This document shows positions 1-6,782 of a DNA stretch of 64,000 bases, one piece after another. How positions within the stretch are numbered: the first letter of the stretch is position 1; every line of letters begins with the position of its first letter. A model generated the notes under the pieces. That model made no database searches, was not told the DNA's origin, and saw nothing but the letters and a program-made list of their open reading frames with translations. This DNA is from Gulosibacter chungangensis (GTDB lineage Bacteria > Actinomycetota > Actinomycetes > Actinomycetales > Microbacteriaceae), in assembly GCF_008831155.1 (NCBI RefSeq), contig NZ_WBKB01000005.1, positions 62,001 through 126,000 on the forward strand, written 5' to 3'. The position numbers and the translations under genes were made by a program.

Positions 1-219
1 CTCGTCGAGTACGTGGTTCCGGAACTGCAGCGCCGCGGTCGCGCGCAGACCGAGTACACCGGTTCGACCCTGCGCGAGGCGCTCTACGGCGAGGGTCAGA
101 CCCGAGTGAAGGACACGCACCCGGCCGCACAGTACCGGGATGCGTACAAGAACGCGCCTTCCGCATTCGACGGCACCCTGCCCTCGCGCTTCGACCAAAG
201 CGAACAGCTCGCGCACTAA
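1..219 (+). CDS. LLM-class flavin-dependent monooxygenase, NtaA/SnaA/DszA type (C-terminal fragment)
   Basis: The frame is open from the first base of the window to a TAA, so only the last 72 residues are visible. The pattern 'VPELQRRGR...Y.G.TLREALYGEG' followed by 'HPAAQYR' is the usual C-terminus of NtaA/SnaA/DszA-family FMN-dependent monooxygenases, which oxidise sulfur or nitrogen compounds with reduced flavin from a partner reductase. The substrate cannot be read from this fragment. It points toward the ATP-grasp gene and a second flavin monooxygenase, suggesting a shared pathway. A long hairpin 85 bases downstream probably ends its transcript. Family call is good; function is inference. 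Confidence 0.75.
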   Translation, partial: LVEYVVPELQRRGRAQTEYTGSTLREALYGEGQTRVKDTHPAAQYRDAYKNAPSAFDGTLPSRFDQSEQLAH

Positions 220-303
220 GCGCACAAGGCGGCTTCGGACTGCTGCTGCCGGTTACTCGCTGGCGTTGCCGTTGCTCGCTGTTCGCGAGCCACTTTTTCC
301 CGG

Positions 304-365
304 ATACCACCGAGGATGCAGTTGACTGCTTTCAGGAAAGTAGTCAACTAGATCCTCGGTGGTAT
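304..365. terminator. 62-base near-perfect inverted repeat after the flavin monooxygenase gene
   Basis: The outer arms ATACCACCGAGGAT (304-317) and ATCCTCGGTGGTAT (352-365) are perfectly complementary, as are the inner arms GTTGACT (321-327) and AGTCAAC (342-348). The result is one long hairpin with minor bulges. A short T run (363-368 region) follows, so an intrinsic terminator is the simplest reading. It is unusually long, and it sits just before the palindromic operator of the next gene. Confidence 0.55.
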
Positions 366-382
366 TTCCGTATGCGGCGGTC

Positions 383-408
383 GTCACAGTGTGACGTCAC
401 ACTGTGAC
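383..408. promoter_or_regulatory. 26-bp perfect palindrome, probable operator
   Basis: GTCACAGTGTGAC (383-395) is followed immediately by its exact reverse complement (396-408). The centre is TGTGACGTCACA. It lies 42 bases upstream of the ATP-grasp start codon, a typical place for a repressor site. No regulator gene is adjacent, so the binding protein is unknown; the half-sites do not have the six-base spacing of a CRP/GlxR site. Confidence 0.55.
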
Positions 409-450
409 GCTCGCGTTGCCGCATTTGAATTCCTCGGCAAAACTAAGGGC

Positions 451-1506
451 ATGACAAACGACCAGAACGCCCCCGCGGTCTACATCCTGCACGAGAACCC
501 CGAGTGGCTGCCCGCGTTGCGCACCGGCTTCGAAGCCGAAAACGTGCCCTACCGTGAACTTGAACTCACCACCGGTGCCATCGACGTTGGCGCAGAACCG
601 CCGCAGGGTGTTTTCTGGTCGCGACTGAGCGCATCCTCGCACACCCGTGGCAATGACCACGCGAAGGAATATGCCCGCGCAATTCTTCGCTGGCTCGAAG
701 CGCACGGTCGCCGCGTCGTCAACGGTTCGCGGGTCCTTGAGCTCGAGGTCTCGAAGGTTGCCCAGTACACGGCACTTGCCGCGGTAGGGTTCGATGCCCC
801 GAAGACCACCGCGGTGTTCGGGAAGGATGCGCTGAGCGAGCAGGCTCGCAACTTCGAGCTCCCGTTCATCACCAAGCACAACCAGGGTGGCAAGGGCCTC
901 GGCGTGCGCCGCTTCGACAGCTACGAAGAATTCGACGCCTACGTCGCCTCGGATGAGTTCGAAGAGCCGATCGACGGCATTACCCTGCTGCAGGAATACA
1001 TCGCCACCGCGGAGCCGTTCATTACCCGCGCCGAGTTCATCGGCGGCAAGCTCCACTACGCGGTTCGCGTGGACACCTCCGCCGGCAGCTTTGAGCTTTG
1101 CCCGGCCGAAGCCTGCGCGGTCCCAGCTGATGGCGAAGCCGAGGCGGATGCACTGCCCGCAATTGACGTCGCCGGCCTCACGGTCGCCGCGAGCGACCTC
1201 GGTGGCTTTGTTGCCGCATCCGCAGCCTGCGAGGTGCCTGCCGACAGTGGGCTGTTCCGCATCCGCCCAGAAATCACCGCCGAGACCCCGCTGATCGCGA
1301 AGCTCGAGAAGTTCCTCGCTGAGCAGGGAATCGAGGTCGCCGGCATCGAATTCTTCGAAACCGCGGACGGCCGCACGGTGGTCTACGACATCAACACGAA
1401 CACGAACTACAACCCGGACGTGGAGGCCACTGTCGAGTTGGCTGGCGCACGTAAGATCGCTCGTGTGCTCGGCGAAGAACTCGCCACCCTGCACCAGCCC
1501 GCTTAA
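451..1506 (+). CDS. ATP-grasp family protein, RimK-like ligase
   Basis: This 351-residue protein has the ATP-grasp layout: an N-terminal Rossmann-like part ('VYILHENPEWLPALRTGFE'), a phosphate-binding glycine loop 'KHNQGGKGLGVRRF' near residue 142, and a metal-binding 'YDINTNTNYN' near residue 320. Family members ligate a carboxylate to an amine or thiol nucleophile through an acyl-phosphate; RimK relatives add glutamate or other amino acids. The ATG at 451 is preferred because the upstream in-frame GTG (391) lies inside the palindrome and the conserved sequence starts at 'AVYIL'. Flavin monooxygenase genes on both sides suggest it conjugates or activates a substrate or product of those enzymes. 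That role is inferred. Confidence 0.7.
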   Translation: MTNDQNAPAVYILHENPEWLPALRTGFEAENVPYRELELTTGAIDVGAEPPQGVFWSRLSASSHTRGNDHAKEYARAILRWLEAHGRRVVNGSRVLELEVSKVAQYTALAAVGFDAPKTTAVFGKDALSEQARNFELPFITKHNQGGKGLGVRRFDSYEEFDAYVASDEFEEPIDGITLLQEYIATAEPFITRAEFIGGKLHYAVRVDTSAGSFELCPAEACAVPADGEAEADALPAIDVAGLTVAASDLGGFVAASAACEVPADSGLFRIRPEITAETPLIAKLEKFLAEQGIEVAGIEFFETADGRTVVYDINTNTNYNPDVEATVELAGARKIARVLGEELATLHQPA

Positions 1507-1513
1507 TCCTTGG

Positions 1514-1630
1514 TTCCTGAGTAGGGCCGTAGGCGCGTATCAACCGTCGATTCCTGAGTAGCGCCGTAGGCGCGTATCGAAGGACAGCAACGCGAACCTT
1601 TCGATACGTCGCTTCGCTCCAACTCAAGGA
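1514..1630. repeat. Dispersed palindromic repeat (CTGAGTAG / TTCGATACG type)
   Basis: Two direct copies of 'TTCCTGAGTAG.GCCGTAGG' plus 'CGCGTATC' (1514-1541 and 1551-1578) are followed by an inverted relative 'TTTCGATACG...AACTCAAGGA' (1599-1630). The same family recurs at 17675-17824. Such elements are common between genes in Microbacteriaceae; they may act as terminators or be non-autonomous mobile repeats. Confidence 0.6.
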
Positions 1631-1672
1631 TCGCCCCCCGAACATCCAAAGACAAGAGAAGAGAACATTTCA

Positions 1673-2719
1673 ATGCGTTTTGGCTATTGGACCGCCATTA
1701 CTGACAGCTGGTTGCGTAACGTCGACGACACGTTCGCATTCGACCTCCCCGCGCAGCGTCAGATCGCGCAGGATGCCGAGCGGGTCGGCTTCGACATCAC
1801 GCTGGTTCCGGAACTGAACCTCAGTGACATCAAAGGCAATGAAGGTCCGGTGCTGGATGCATGGACGCTCGCCTCGGCGCTCGTCGCCTCCACCGACAAG
1901 CTCGAGATTCTTGCGGCCATCCGCCCGATCTATCACCGTCCGGTGCAGCTTGCGGCCAAGCAGGCGGCTACCCAGCAGTACCTGTCGAACGGTCGTTTCA
2001 GCCTCAACATTGTGTCGGGTTGGTGGGCTGAGGAAGCTCGACAGTACGGCATCGAGTTCCCCGAGCACGATGACCGCTACGAGTTCACCGCCGAGTACGT
2101 GCACGCGCTTAAGGCCCTGTGGAGCCAGTCGCCGGTGAACTTCGACGGCAAGCACATCCAGATCGAGAACACCTACCTCGAGCCCAAGCCCACCCCGGCC
2201 CCGCACATCTTTGCCGGCGGCGAGTCGGAAGCTGGCCGCGCATCCATCACCACCTACGCCGACTCCTATGTGACCCACGGCGGTACGGTCGAGGAGCTGC
2301 GCGAGAAGATCGAAGACATGCGCGGTCGCCGCGAGCGTGCTGGCCTCGCACCCTTCGCGAACTACGGCATGGCCGCGTTTGTGATCGTGCGCGACACCGA
2401 AGAGGAGGCGCGCGCCGAATTCGAGCGAATCACGAACGTCTCGGAAGGTAGCGCCGGTTACGAGTCGTACCAGGACTTCATCTCGAAGTCGCAGCTCAAC
2501 GTCAACGTTTCGCTCGAGGACTACTCGGTGTCGAACCGCGGCCTGCGTCCCAACTTCGTCGGGACGCCCGAGCAGGTCGCCGAGCGCATTCGCGAATTTG
2601 AGGAAGCGGGCCTCGACCTGCTGCTGCTGCAGTTCGGTAACCCCGCCGAGGACATCGTGCGCTTCGGTGAGCAGGTTATCCCGCTCGTCAACCGCGAGCG
2701 CGCAGACGTTTCCGCGTAG
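1673..2719 (+). CDS. LLM-class flavin-dependent oxidoreductase, SfnG/SsuD-like
   Basis: A 348-residue single-domain luciferase-like TIM barrel. Diagnostic stretches are 'LEILAAIRPIYHRPVQLAAK' near residue 83, 'SLNIVSGWWAEEA' near 110, 'EHDDRYEF' near 131 and the C-terminal 'FVGTPEQVAERIREFEEAG'. These match dimethylsulfone monooxygenase (SfnG) and alkanesulfonate monooxygenase (SsuD), which use FMNH2 and O2 to cleave C-S bonds. No flavin reductase gene is visible nearby, so reduced flavin must come from elsewhere. The ATG at 1673 follows a purine-rich GAAGAGAA. With the ATP-grasp protein and the upstream NtaA/DszA-type enzyme it probably forms an organosulfur route; the exact substrate is not determinable. 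Confidence 0.75.
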   Translation: MRFGYWTAITDSWLRNVDDTFAFDLPAQRQIAQDAERVGFDITLVPELNLSDIKGNEGPVLDAWTLASALVASTDKLEILAAIRPIYHRPVQLAAKQAATQQYLSNGRFSLNIVSGWWAEEARQYGIEFPEHDDRYEFTAEYVHALKALWSQSPVNFDGKHIQIENTYLEPKPTPAPHIFAGGESEAGRASITTYADSYVTHGGTVEELREKIEDMRGRRERAGLAPFANYGMAAFVIVRDTEEEARAEFERITNVSEGSAGYESYQDFISKSQLNVNVSLEDYSVSNRGLRPNFVGTPEQVAERIREFEEAGLDLLLLQFGNPAEDIVRFGEQVIPLVNRERADVSA

Positions 2720-2740
2720 TCGCGCCGCTGCGCGACGCTA

Positions 2741-2951
2741 GCCCCTGCCGTTTGTCGCACCCATTGCCAGTGCAGCGGCAGGGGTTAGCCATAACGGCCA
2801 TGGTTACGCGTCTTCCCATTGCCATTAGCTGTAGGCATTGCAGGCCTAGCGGCAAGGGGTTAGCGATAACAGCCATGGCTGCCACGCTTGCCCCTACCGT
2901 TTGCTGGGCTCATTGCTGGCGTAGCGGCCGGGGTTAGCGCTATCGGCAATG
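2741..2951. repeat. Three ~74-bp imperfect tandem palindromic units
   Basis: Three units contain 'AGCGGCAGGGGTTAGCCATA', 'AGCGGCAAGGGGTTAGCGAT' and 'AGCGGCCGGGGTTAGCGCTA' at about 2774, 2849 and 2923. Units 1 and 3 begin with 'GCCCCTGCCG'/'GCCCCTACCG', complementary to the following 'CGGCAGGGG'-type segment, so each can fold into a hairpin. The block fills the gap between the monooxygenase and the convergent YbjQ-like gene and contains no ORF I believe. It resembles a REP-like array and may terminate transcription from both sides. Confidence 0.6.
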
Positions 2952-2983
2952 GGAAGAACACCTCCCATTGCAGCTCGCGGCAT

Positions 2984-3472
2984 CTATCGATTAGGTCCGG
3001 GCGGAGTTGGCCCAGGCACTGTGGGACCAGGGCCGGGCATGCTGCGCGGCACAAAATCGCTGGGCGCGGCGAACTGCTGCTGCGGTTGCCGCATTTGCTG
3101 GTCACGACGCCACAGATCGATCGACTGCGGCGTCGACCCTTCATCGTCAGGGCCAAGCGCCTGCACGATCACCGCCGTGCCGTAGGCGCACACTTCGGTC
3201 CACTGACCGGCGATCTCACTCGTGTCGAAGCGCATGGCAATGATCGCGTTCGAGCCGCGCTGCTGCGCTTCCGCCACCATCCGTCCCATTACTTCCTGCC
3301 TGGACTCATAGAGCAGCGACGTGAACTGCGTGATTTCACCACCGCCAATCGACTTAAACCCGGCGACCCAGGAAGACCCAAAGTCGCGGCTGCGGACGGT
3401 CAGGCCCATCACCTCACCCTGCACGGCAAGGATGCGGAACCCCGGAATTTCGTTGGTCGTCACGATAATCAC
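2984..3472 (-). CDS. YbjQ/UPF0145 family heavy-metal-binding-domain protein
   Basis: The 162-residue product begins 'IIVTTNEIPGFRILAVQGEV' and contains 'RDFGSSWVAGFKSIGGGEI' and 'EAQQRGSNAIIAMRFDTSEI', the hallmark of the small YbjQ (UPF0145) fold, which forms pentamers in solved relatives. The cellular role is unknown. A GTG at 3472 matches the family N-terminus; the reading frame stays open upstream but runs into the divergent aldo/keto reductase. After about residue 110 the protein carries a Gln/Pro-rich tail ('MRQPQQQFAAP', 'PGPGPTVPGPTPPGP') that is not part of the conserved domain. Confidence 0.75.
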   Translation of the reverse strand: MIIVTTNEIPGFRILAVQGEVMGLTVRSRDFGSSWVAGFKSIGGGEITQFTSLLYESRQEVMGRMVAEAQQRGSNAIIAMRFDTSEIAGQWTEVCAYGTAVIVQALGPDDEGSTPQSIDLWRRDQQMRQPQQQFAAPSDFVPRSMPGPGPTVPGPTPPGPNR

Positions 3473-3553
3473 TTGGCCATTGTGCGCGGCAATTTTCTGA
3501 ACCACAGCAAATTTGGTCGAATATCCACACTCAGAATGACCAGATCTGATCGC

Positions 3554-3567
3554 TAAAGTGCCGGGCA
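3554..3567 (+). promoter_or_regulatory. Possible -10 box for a leaderless transcript
   Basis: TAAAGT at 3554-3559 lies seven bases before the ATG at 3567, and no ribosome-binding site is visible. This spacing fits a promoter whose start point coincides with the start codon, common in actinobacteria. No clear -35 box is seen, so the call is tentative. Confidence 0.35.
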
Positions 3568-4376
3568 TGACTACATCCGCTGAATTCGCATCCCAACCCA
3601 TCGGCTTTGGCACTTGGCCATTTAAGGATGAAGAAGCCGTCCGCAGCGTCGCCTCGGCGATCGAGATCGGCTACCGGCTCATCGACACTGCCTCAAAGTA
3701 CGAGAACGAGCAGGCTGTGGGCCGCGGTATTGCTGCGAGTGGCTTGCCACGGGAAGAGCTCTTTGTGCAGACCAAGCTGCGCGGTCACGATCACGGGGAT
3801 GTGCGCGGGGCGCTCGAGCGCAGCCTCGAGTGGCTGGGCGTGGACTACCTCGATTCGTGGTTGATTCACTGGCCGCTACCCATGTTGGGGCTGTACTCGA
3901 AGGCGTTCGAGCAGATGGCACATGCCCGGGAAGAGGGGCTCGTGCGTTCGATTGGCGTGTCGAATTTTCTGCCTGAGCACCTGGATGCGTTGAAAGCAGA
4001 GACCGGACTTGTGCCTGCGGTCGATCAGCTCCCATGCGACCCGAGCCTGAACCGTCCGGAGCTTCGTGCCGAGCTTGCGGCACGTGGCATCCAGGTGCAG
4101 TCCTGGTCGCCGCTGGCTCGCGGTGGGGAAGTGCTCGAGGCACAGCCGGTACTCGAGGTCGCGCAGGCGCGTGGGATCACTCCCGGTCAAGTCGTCCTCG
4201 CGTGGCATCATTCGAACGACCTGGTGCCCATCGTGCGCTCGGGGAGTGCGCAGCGTCAGCGCGAGAATCTCGAGGCGGTATCGATCGAACTGACGGATGC
4301 TGAGGTGGCCAGTATTTCGAGTCTCCCGCAGCGCGGGCTCGGCGATTTCGATCCCCGCACCCGAGATGAGCGATAG
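3567..4376 (+). CDS. Aldo/keto reductase
   Basis: A 269-residue protein of the AKR superfamily, which reduces aldehydes or ketones with NADPH. Visible signatures are 'GFGTWPF' at the N-terminus, 'GYRLIDTASKYENEQAVGRG' (catalytic Asp and Tyr near residues 39 and 44), 'LDSWLIHWPLP' with the catalytic His near residue 100, and 'IGVSNFLPEHL'. The cofactor region 'VPIVRSGSAQRQRENLEA' is near the C-terminus. The length fits AKR5-type 2,5-diketo-gluconate reductase relatives, but substrate preference cannot be predicted. ATG 3567 is favoured over the in-frame GTG at 3558, which sits at the -10-like box. It is divergent from the YbjQ-like gene. Confidence 0.85.
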   Translation: MTTSAEFASQPIGFGTWPFKDEEAVRSVASAIEIGYRLIDTASKYENEQAVGRGIAASGLPREELFVQTKLRGHDHGDVRGALERSLEWLGVDYLDSWLIHWPLPMLGLYSKAFEQMAHAREEGLVRSIGVSNFLPEHLDALKAETGLVPAVDQLPCDPSLNRPELRAELAARGIQVQSWSPLARGGEVLEAQPVLEVAQARGITPGQVVLAWHHSNDLVPIVRSGSAQRQRENLEAVSIELTDAEVASISSLPQRGLGDFDPRTRDER

Positions 4377-4448
4377 CCACGAAATGAGCCCTTCCTGGCA
4401 CAACACGCTGATCTGACCTGGGGTTTTAAATGTTCCGCGAACTCCAAG

Positions 4449-4478
4449 TTGACTTCAACTTTTCATCTATGCCAAGAT
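4449..4478 (+). promoter_or_regulatory. Promoter of tRNA-Glu
   Basis: TTGACT (4449-4454) is spaced 18 bases from CAAGAT (4473-4478), placing a transcription start just upstream of the tRNA at 4496. The -35 is near consensus and the -10 is weak. The region is more AT-rich than its surroundings. Confidence 0.45.
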
Positions 4479-4495
4479 AGACGAGTTGTCAGCGC

Positions 4496-4571
4496 GGCCC
4501 CATCGTTTAGCGGCCTAGGACACCGCCCTCTCACGGCGGCAGCGCGGGTTCAAATCCCGCTGGGGTCACCA
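4496..4571 (+). tRNA. tRNA-Glu (anticodon CTC)
   Basis: The acceptor stem GGCCCCA (4496-4502) pairs with TGGGGTC (4561-4567), followed by an encoded ACCA. The anticodon arm CCGCC/GGCGG encloses the loop CTCTCAC, giving anticodon CTC that reads GAG. The T-arm GCGGG-TTCAAAT-CCCGC is canonical. All four arms fold without mismatch except one G-T pair in the acceptor stem. Confidence 0.95.
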
Positions 4572-4577
4572 ACCTGA

Positions 4578-4607
4578 CAAAGCCCGGATCGCAAGGTCTG
4601 GGCTTTG
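4578..4607 (+). terminator. Intrinsic terminator after tRNA-Glu
   Basis: CAAAGCCC (4578-4585) pairs with GGGCTTTG (4600-4607) and is followed by the T-containing TTGGTTT. It starts six bases after the CCA end, the expected place. Confidence 0.7.
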
Positions 4608-4685
4608 TTGGTTTCCCGAACCCCGAGCTGCGTCGGTCACGCCTTCGAGCCTTCGCAAAGCCCGTTTCTGGTTCAGTGCCTGGCT

Positions 4686-5627
4686 CTAGTCCAGCAGTGA
4701 AACCCCAAAGTCAGTGACCACGGCCCGCAACTCGGCGAGGTAGAGCTCCGCCTGTTTGGTGAGCGGGATTGAAGAGTGACTGATCCAGCCAATTTCGATT
4801 CGGTCGTCGACCTCGAGTGGCACGGCGGCGATCTCCGGGTCGAGGTCGTCACTGACGATGCCGGTGGAGATGGTGTAGCCGTCGAGCCCAATCATGAGGT
4901 TGAAGATGGTCGCACGGTCGGAAACCTGGATCTCCTGCTTACTCGAAAGCGTGGAGAGGATTTCCTCGGCGAAATAGAAGGAGTTGTTCGCGCCCTGGTC
5001 GAAGGTGAGCCGCGGCAGCTCGGCGAGGTCATCTAACGTCACACGACCGCGAGCAGCGAGTGGATTCTGTCGGGAAATGAAGATGTGTGGCTCCGCGAGA
5101 AACAGCGGGTGAAACGATAGGCCGGATTCTCGTAGGAGCTTGTCAATGACCTTGCCGTTGAACTCATTGCGGTAGAGGACCCCGAGCTCGCTTCGCAGGG
5201 TCCGGACATCCTCGATGATGTCCCAAGTACGAGTCTCCCGGAGCGAGTACTCATATTCGGGCGCCCCGCTGTCTTTCACCATCCGGATGAATGCCTCGAC
5301 AACGAACGAGTAGTGCTGCGCCGATACGCCGAGCAAGCGACGCGACGGCGCCCGGCCGAGATAACGCTGTTCGAGAAGCTCTGCCTGTTCGACGACCTGC
5401 CTGGCATAACCGAGAAATTCGGCGCCGTCGGTGGTGAGCATGACTCCTCGGGTCGAGCGAAGCAGGAGCGATCGGCCCACCCGAGCTTCGAGATCTTTCA
5501 TTGCCGCAGACAGCGTTGGCTGGGCAACGTAAAGGAGGTCAGCCGCGGCGCTGATCGAACCTTCAGCGGCAACTTCAATGAAGTACCGCAGCTGTTGCAG
5601 GGTGATATCGCTCGACTTTTTTGCCAT
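4686..5627 (-). CDS. LysR-family transcriptional regulator
   Basis: A 313-residue regulator with the LysR winged helix at residues 8-68 ('LQQLRYFIEVAAEGSISAAA', then 'VAQPTLSAAMKDLEARVG') and a periplasmic-binding-protein-like effector domain from about residue 95 to the end. It is transcribed away from the DUF1852/methionine synthase pair with a 64-base shared promoter region, the classic arrangement for a LysR protein controlling its divergent neighbour and itself. I infer that it regulates methionine synthesis; the effector could be homocysteine or another sulfur metabolite, as for MetR and CysB. The ATG at 5627 is the only start that preserves the full helix-turn-helix. Confidence 0.9.
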   Translation of the reverse strand: MAKKSSDITLQQLRYFIEVAAEGSISAAADLLYVAQPTLSAAMKDLEARVGRSLLLRSTRGVMLTTDGAEFLGYARQVVEQAELLEQRYLGRAPSRRLLGVSAQHYSFVVEAFIRMVKDSGAPEYEYSLRETRTWDIIEDVRTLRSELGVLYRNEFNGKVIDKLLRESGLSFHPLFLAEPHIFISRQNPLAARGRVTLDDLAELPRLTFDQGANNSFYFAEEILSTLSSKQEIQVSDRATIFNLMIGLDGYTISTGIVSDDLDPEIAAVPLEVDDRIEIGWISHSSIPLTKQAELYLAELRAVVTDFGVSLLD

Positions 5628-5691
5628 AGATGCATCCTATAGGGGGTCATAGCTGTTTCTAGTTACCTGATAACCCCTGGTCGCGGGCAGG
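5628..5691. promoter_or_regulatory. Divergent LysR / mesX-like promoter region
   Basis: These 64 bases must hold both promoters and the LysR operator. They include an imperfect dyad with outer arms AGGGGGTCAT (from 5641) and ATAACCCCT (to 5678), inside which ATAG and CTAG half-sites fit the loose T-N11-A pattern of LysR boxes. No riboswitch-like structure is evident. Confidence 0.4.
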
Positions 5692-6762
5692 ATGAATTCA
5701 TCGACTTCCGCGCGGCCGACTCTGGCCGTGCAGGATCAACCACAGGATTGGATGCCCACGGTGAGCGACTTCACGTTCAACATCACTACGACCCGTTTCG
5801 ACGAGGATTATTCGCCCTCGGAAATTTCGCGAGCAACGACGAACTTCGCGAACCTGGCTCGCGGCGAGCAGCGCCAGCAGAACCTCCGTCGGGCACTGAC
5901 GATGATGAACCAGCGCTTCAACGACCTCGCACACTGGGACAACGCTGCCCGTGACCGTTACGCAGTCGAACTCGACATCGTCTCCGTAGAACTGCGCTTC
6001 ACCGCGGACGGCGCCGAGCGCACTTTCCCGCTGTTCGAGGTCCTCGACGCGAACATCCTCGACCACCGTTCCGGCAAGCGCCACCACGGGATCGTCGGGA
6101 ACAACTTCTCGTCATACCTGCGTGACTATGACTTCAGTGTGCTGCTGCCGAAGATCAAGGCCGCCGCGGCCGACGCAGGCATCCCGGCTGACTACGGTGT
6201 CCTCCACGGCAAGCTGTTCCAGAGCTTCCTCGACTCTGCCGCTTACCAGGAGCGCTTCGCGCAGTCGCCGGTGATCTGCATCAGCGTCTCGACGAGCAAG
6301 ACCTACCAGCGCACAGGGAACCACCACCCGATTCTCGGTGTCGAGTACGACAACGACGACCTTTCGCTGACCGACGAGTACTTCGGCAAGATGGGGCTGC
6401 AGGTGCGCTACTTTATGCCTCCGGGTGCGGCAGCACCGCTCGCGTTTTACTTCCGCGGCGACCTGCTCAATGACTACACCAACCTGCAGCTCGCGGGCAC
6501 GATCGCCACGATGGAGACCTTCCAGAAGATTTACCGTCCCGAGATTTACAACGCGAACTCGGCCGCGGGAGACATCTACCGTCCGAGCCTTGAGCACGAC
6601 GATTACTCGATCCCGCAGGTCAACTACGACCGCGTTGAGCGAAGCCAGCTAGGGATCAAGCAGGGTCAATACACCGACGTCCACTTCGTCCAGCCCTACG
6701 GCGAAATCTTCGAGCGCTGGGCCAACGGCACCGCCGAACCCGTAGCACCGGTACTCGTCTAA
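5692..6762 (+). CDS. mesX: DUF1852 family protein, putative oxygenase MesX
   Basis: A 356-residue protein whose conserved core begins 'DFTFNITTTRFDEDYSPSEI' and continues 'TTNFANLARGEQRQQNLRRALTMM'. This is DUF1852, which occurs almost only beside short methionine synthases. Published work on folate-independent methionine synthases named it MesX and proposed that it works with MesD in an oxygen-requiring reaction. His residues in 'GKRHHGI' and 'TGNHHPILGVEYDNDD' could bind metal, but this is inference. Family N-termini usually start close to 'TFTI', so ATG 5752 (AGGA four bases upstream) is an alternative to 5692. The gene is 20 bases from the methionine synthase and surely co-transcribed. 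Confidence 0.85.
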   Translation: MNSSTSARPTLAVQDQPQDWMPTVSDFTFNITTTRFDEDYSPSEISRATTNFANLARGEQRQQNLRRALTMMNQRFNDLAHWDNAARDRYAVELDIVSVELRFTADGAERTFPLFEVLDANILDHRSGKRHHGIVGNNFSSYLRDYDFSVLLPKIKAAAADAGIPADYGVLHGKLFQSFLDSAAYQERFAQSPVICISVSTSKTYQRTGNHHPILGVEYDNDDLSLTDEYFGKMGLQVRYFMPPGAAAPLAFYFRGDLLNDYTNLQLAGTIATMETFQKIYRPEIYNANSAAGDIYRPSLEHDDYSIPQVNYDRVERSQLGIKQGQYTDVHFVQPYGEIFERWANGTAEPVAPVLV

Positions 6763-6782
6763 TCGGCAGAAAGTTTTTGAAC

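Noticed and set aside
397-1494. 365-codon open frame on the minus strand
   Set aside because: It is antisense to the whole ATP-grasp gene, has no recognisable domain or ribosome-binding site, and its codon pattern follows from the GC-rich third positions of the real gene.
2741-2951. Possible CRISPR array
   Set aside because: Only three units of about 74 bases, with diverged repeats, no uniform spacers and no cas genes in the window.
2888-3556. 222-codon plus-strand frame opposite the YbjQ-like gene
   Set aside because: It begins inside the repeat block and is the complement of a conserved UPF0145 domain; no domain of its own.
4496-4607. tRNA-Glu as an attachment site for an integrated island
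   Set aside because: No integrase, no duplicated tRNA 3' end and no clear foreign boundary were found in the following 60 kb.
5628-5691. SAM or cobalamin riboswitch before the methionine synthase pair
   Set aside because: The 64-base region is too short and lacks the conserved cores of those aptamers; a LysR operator explains it better.
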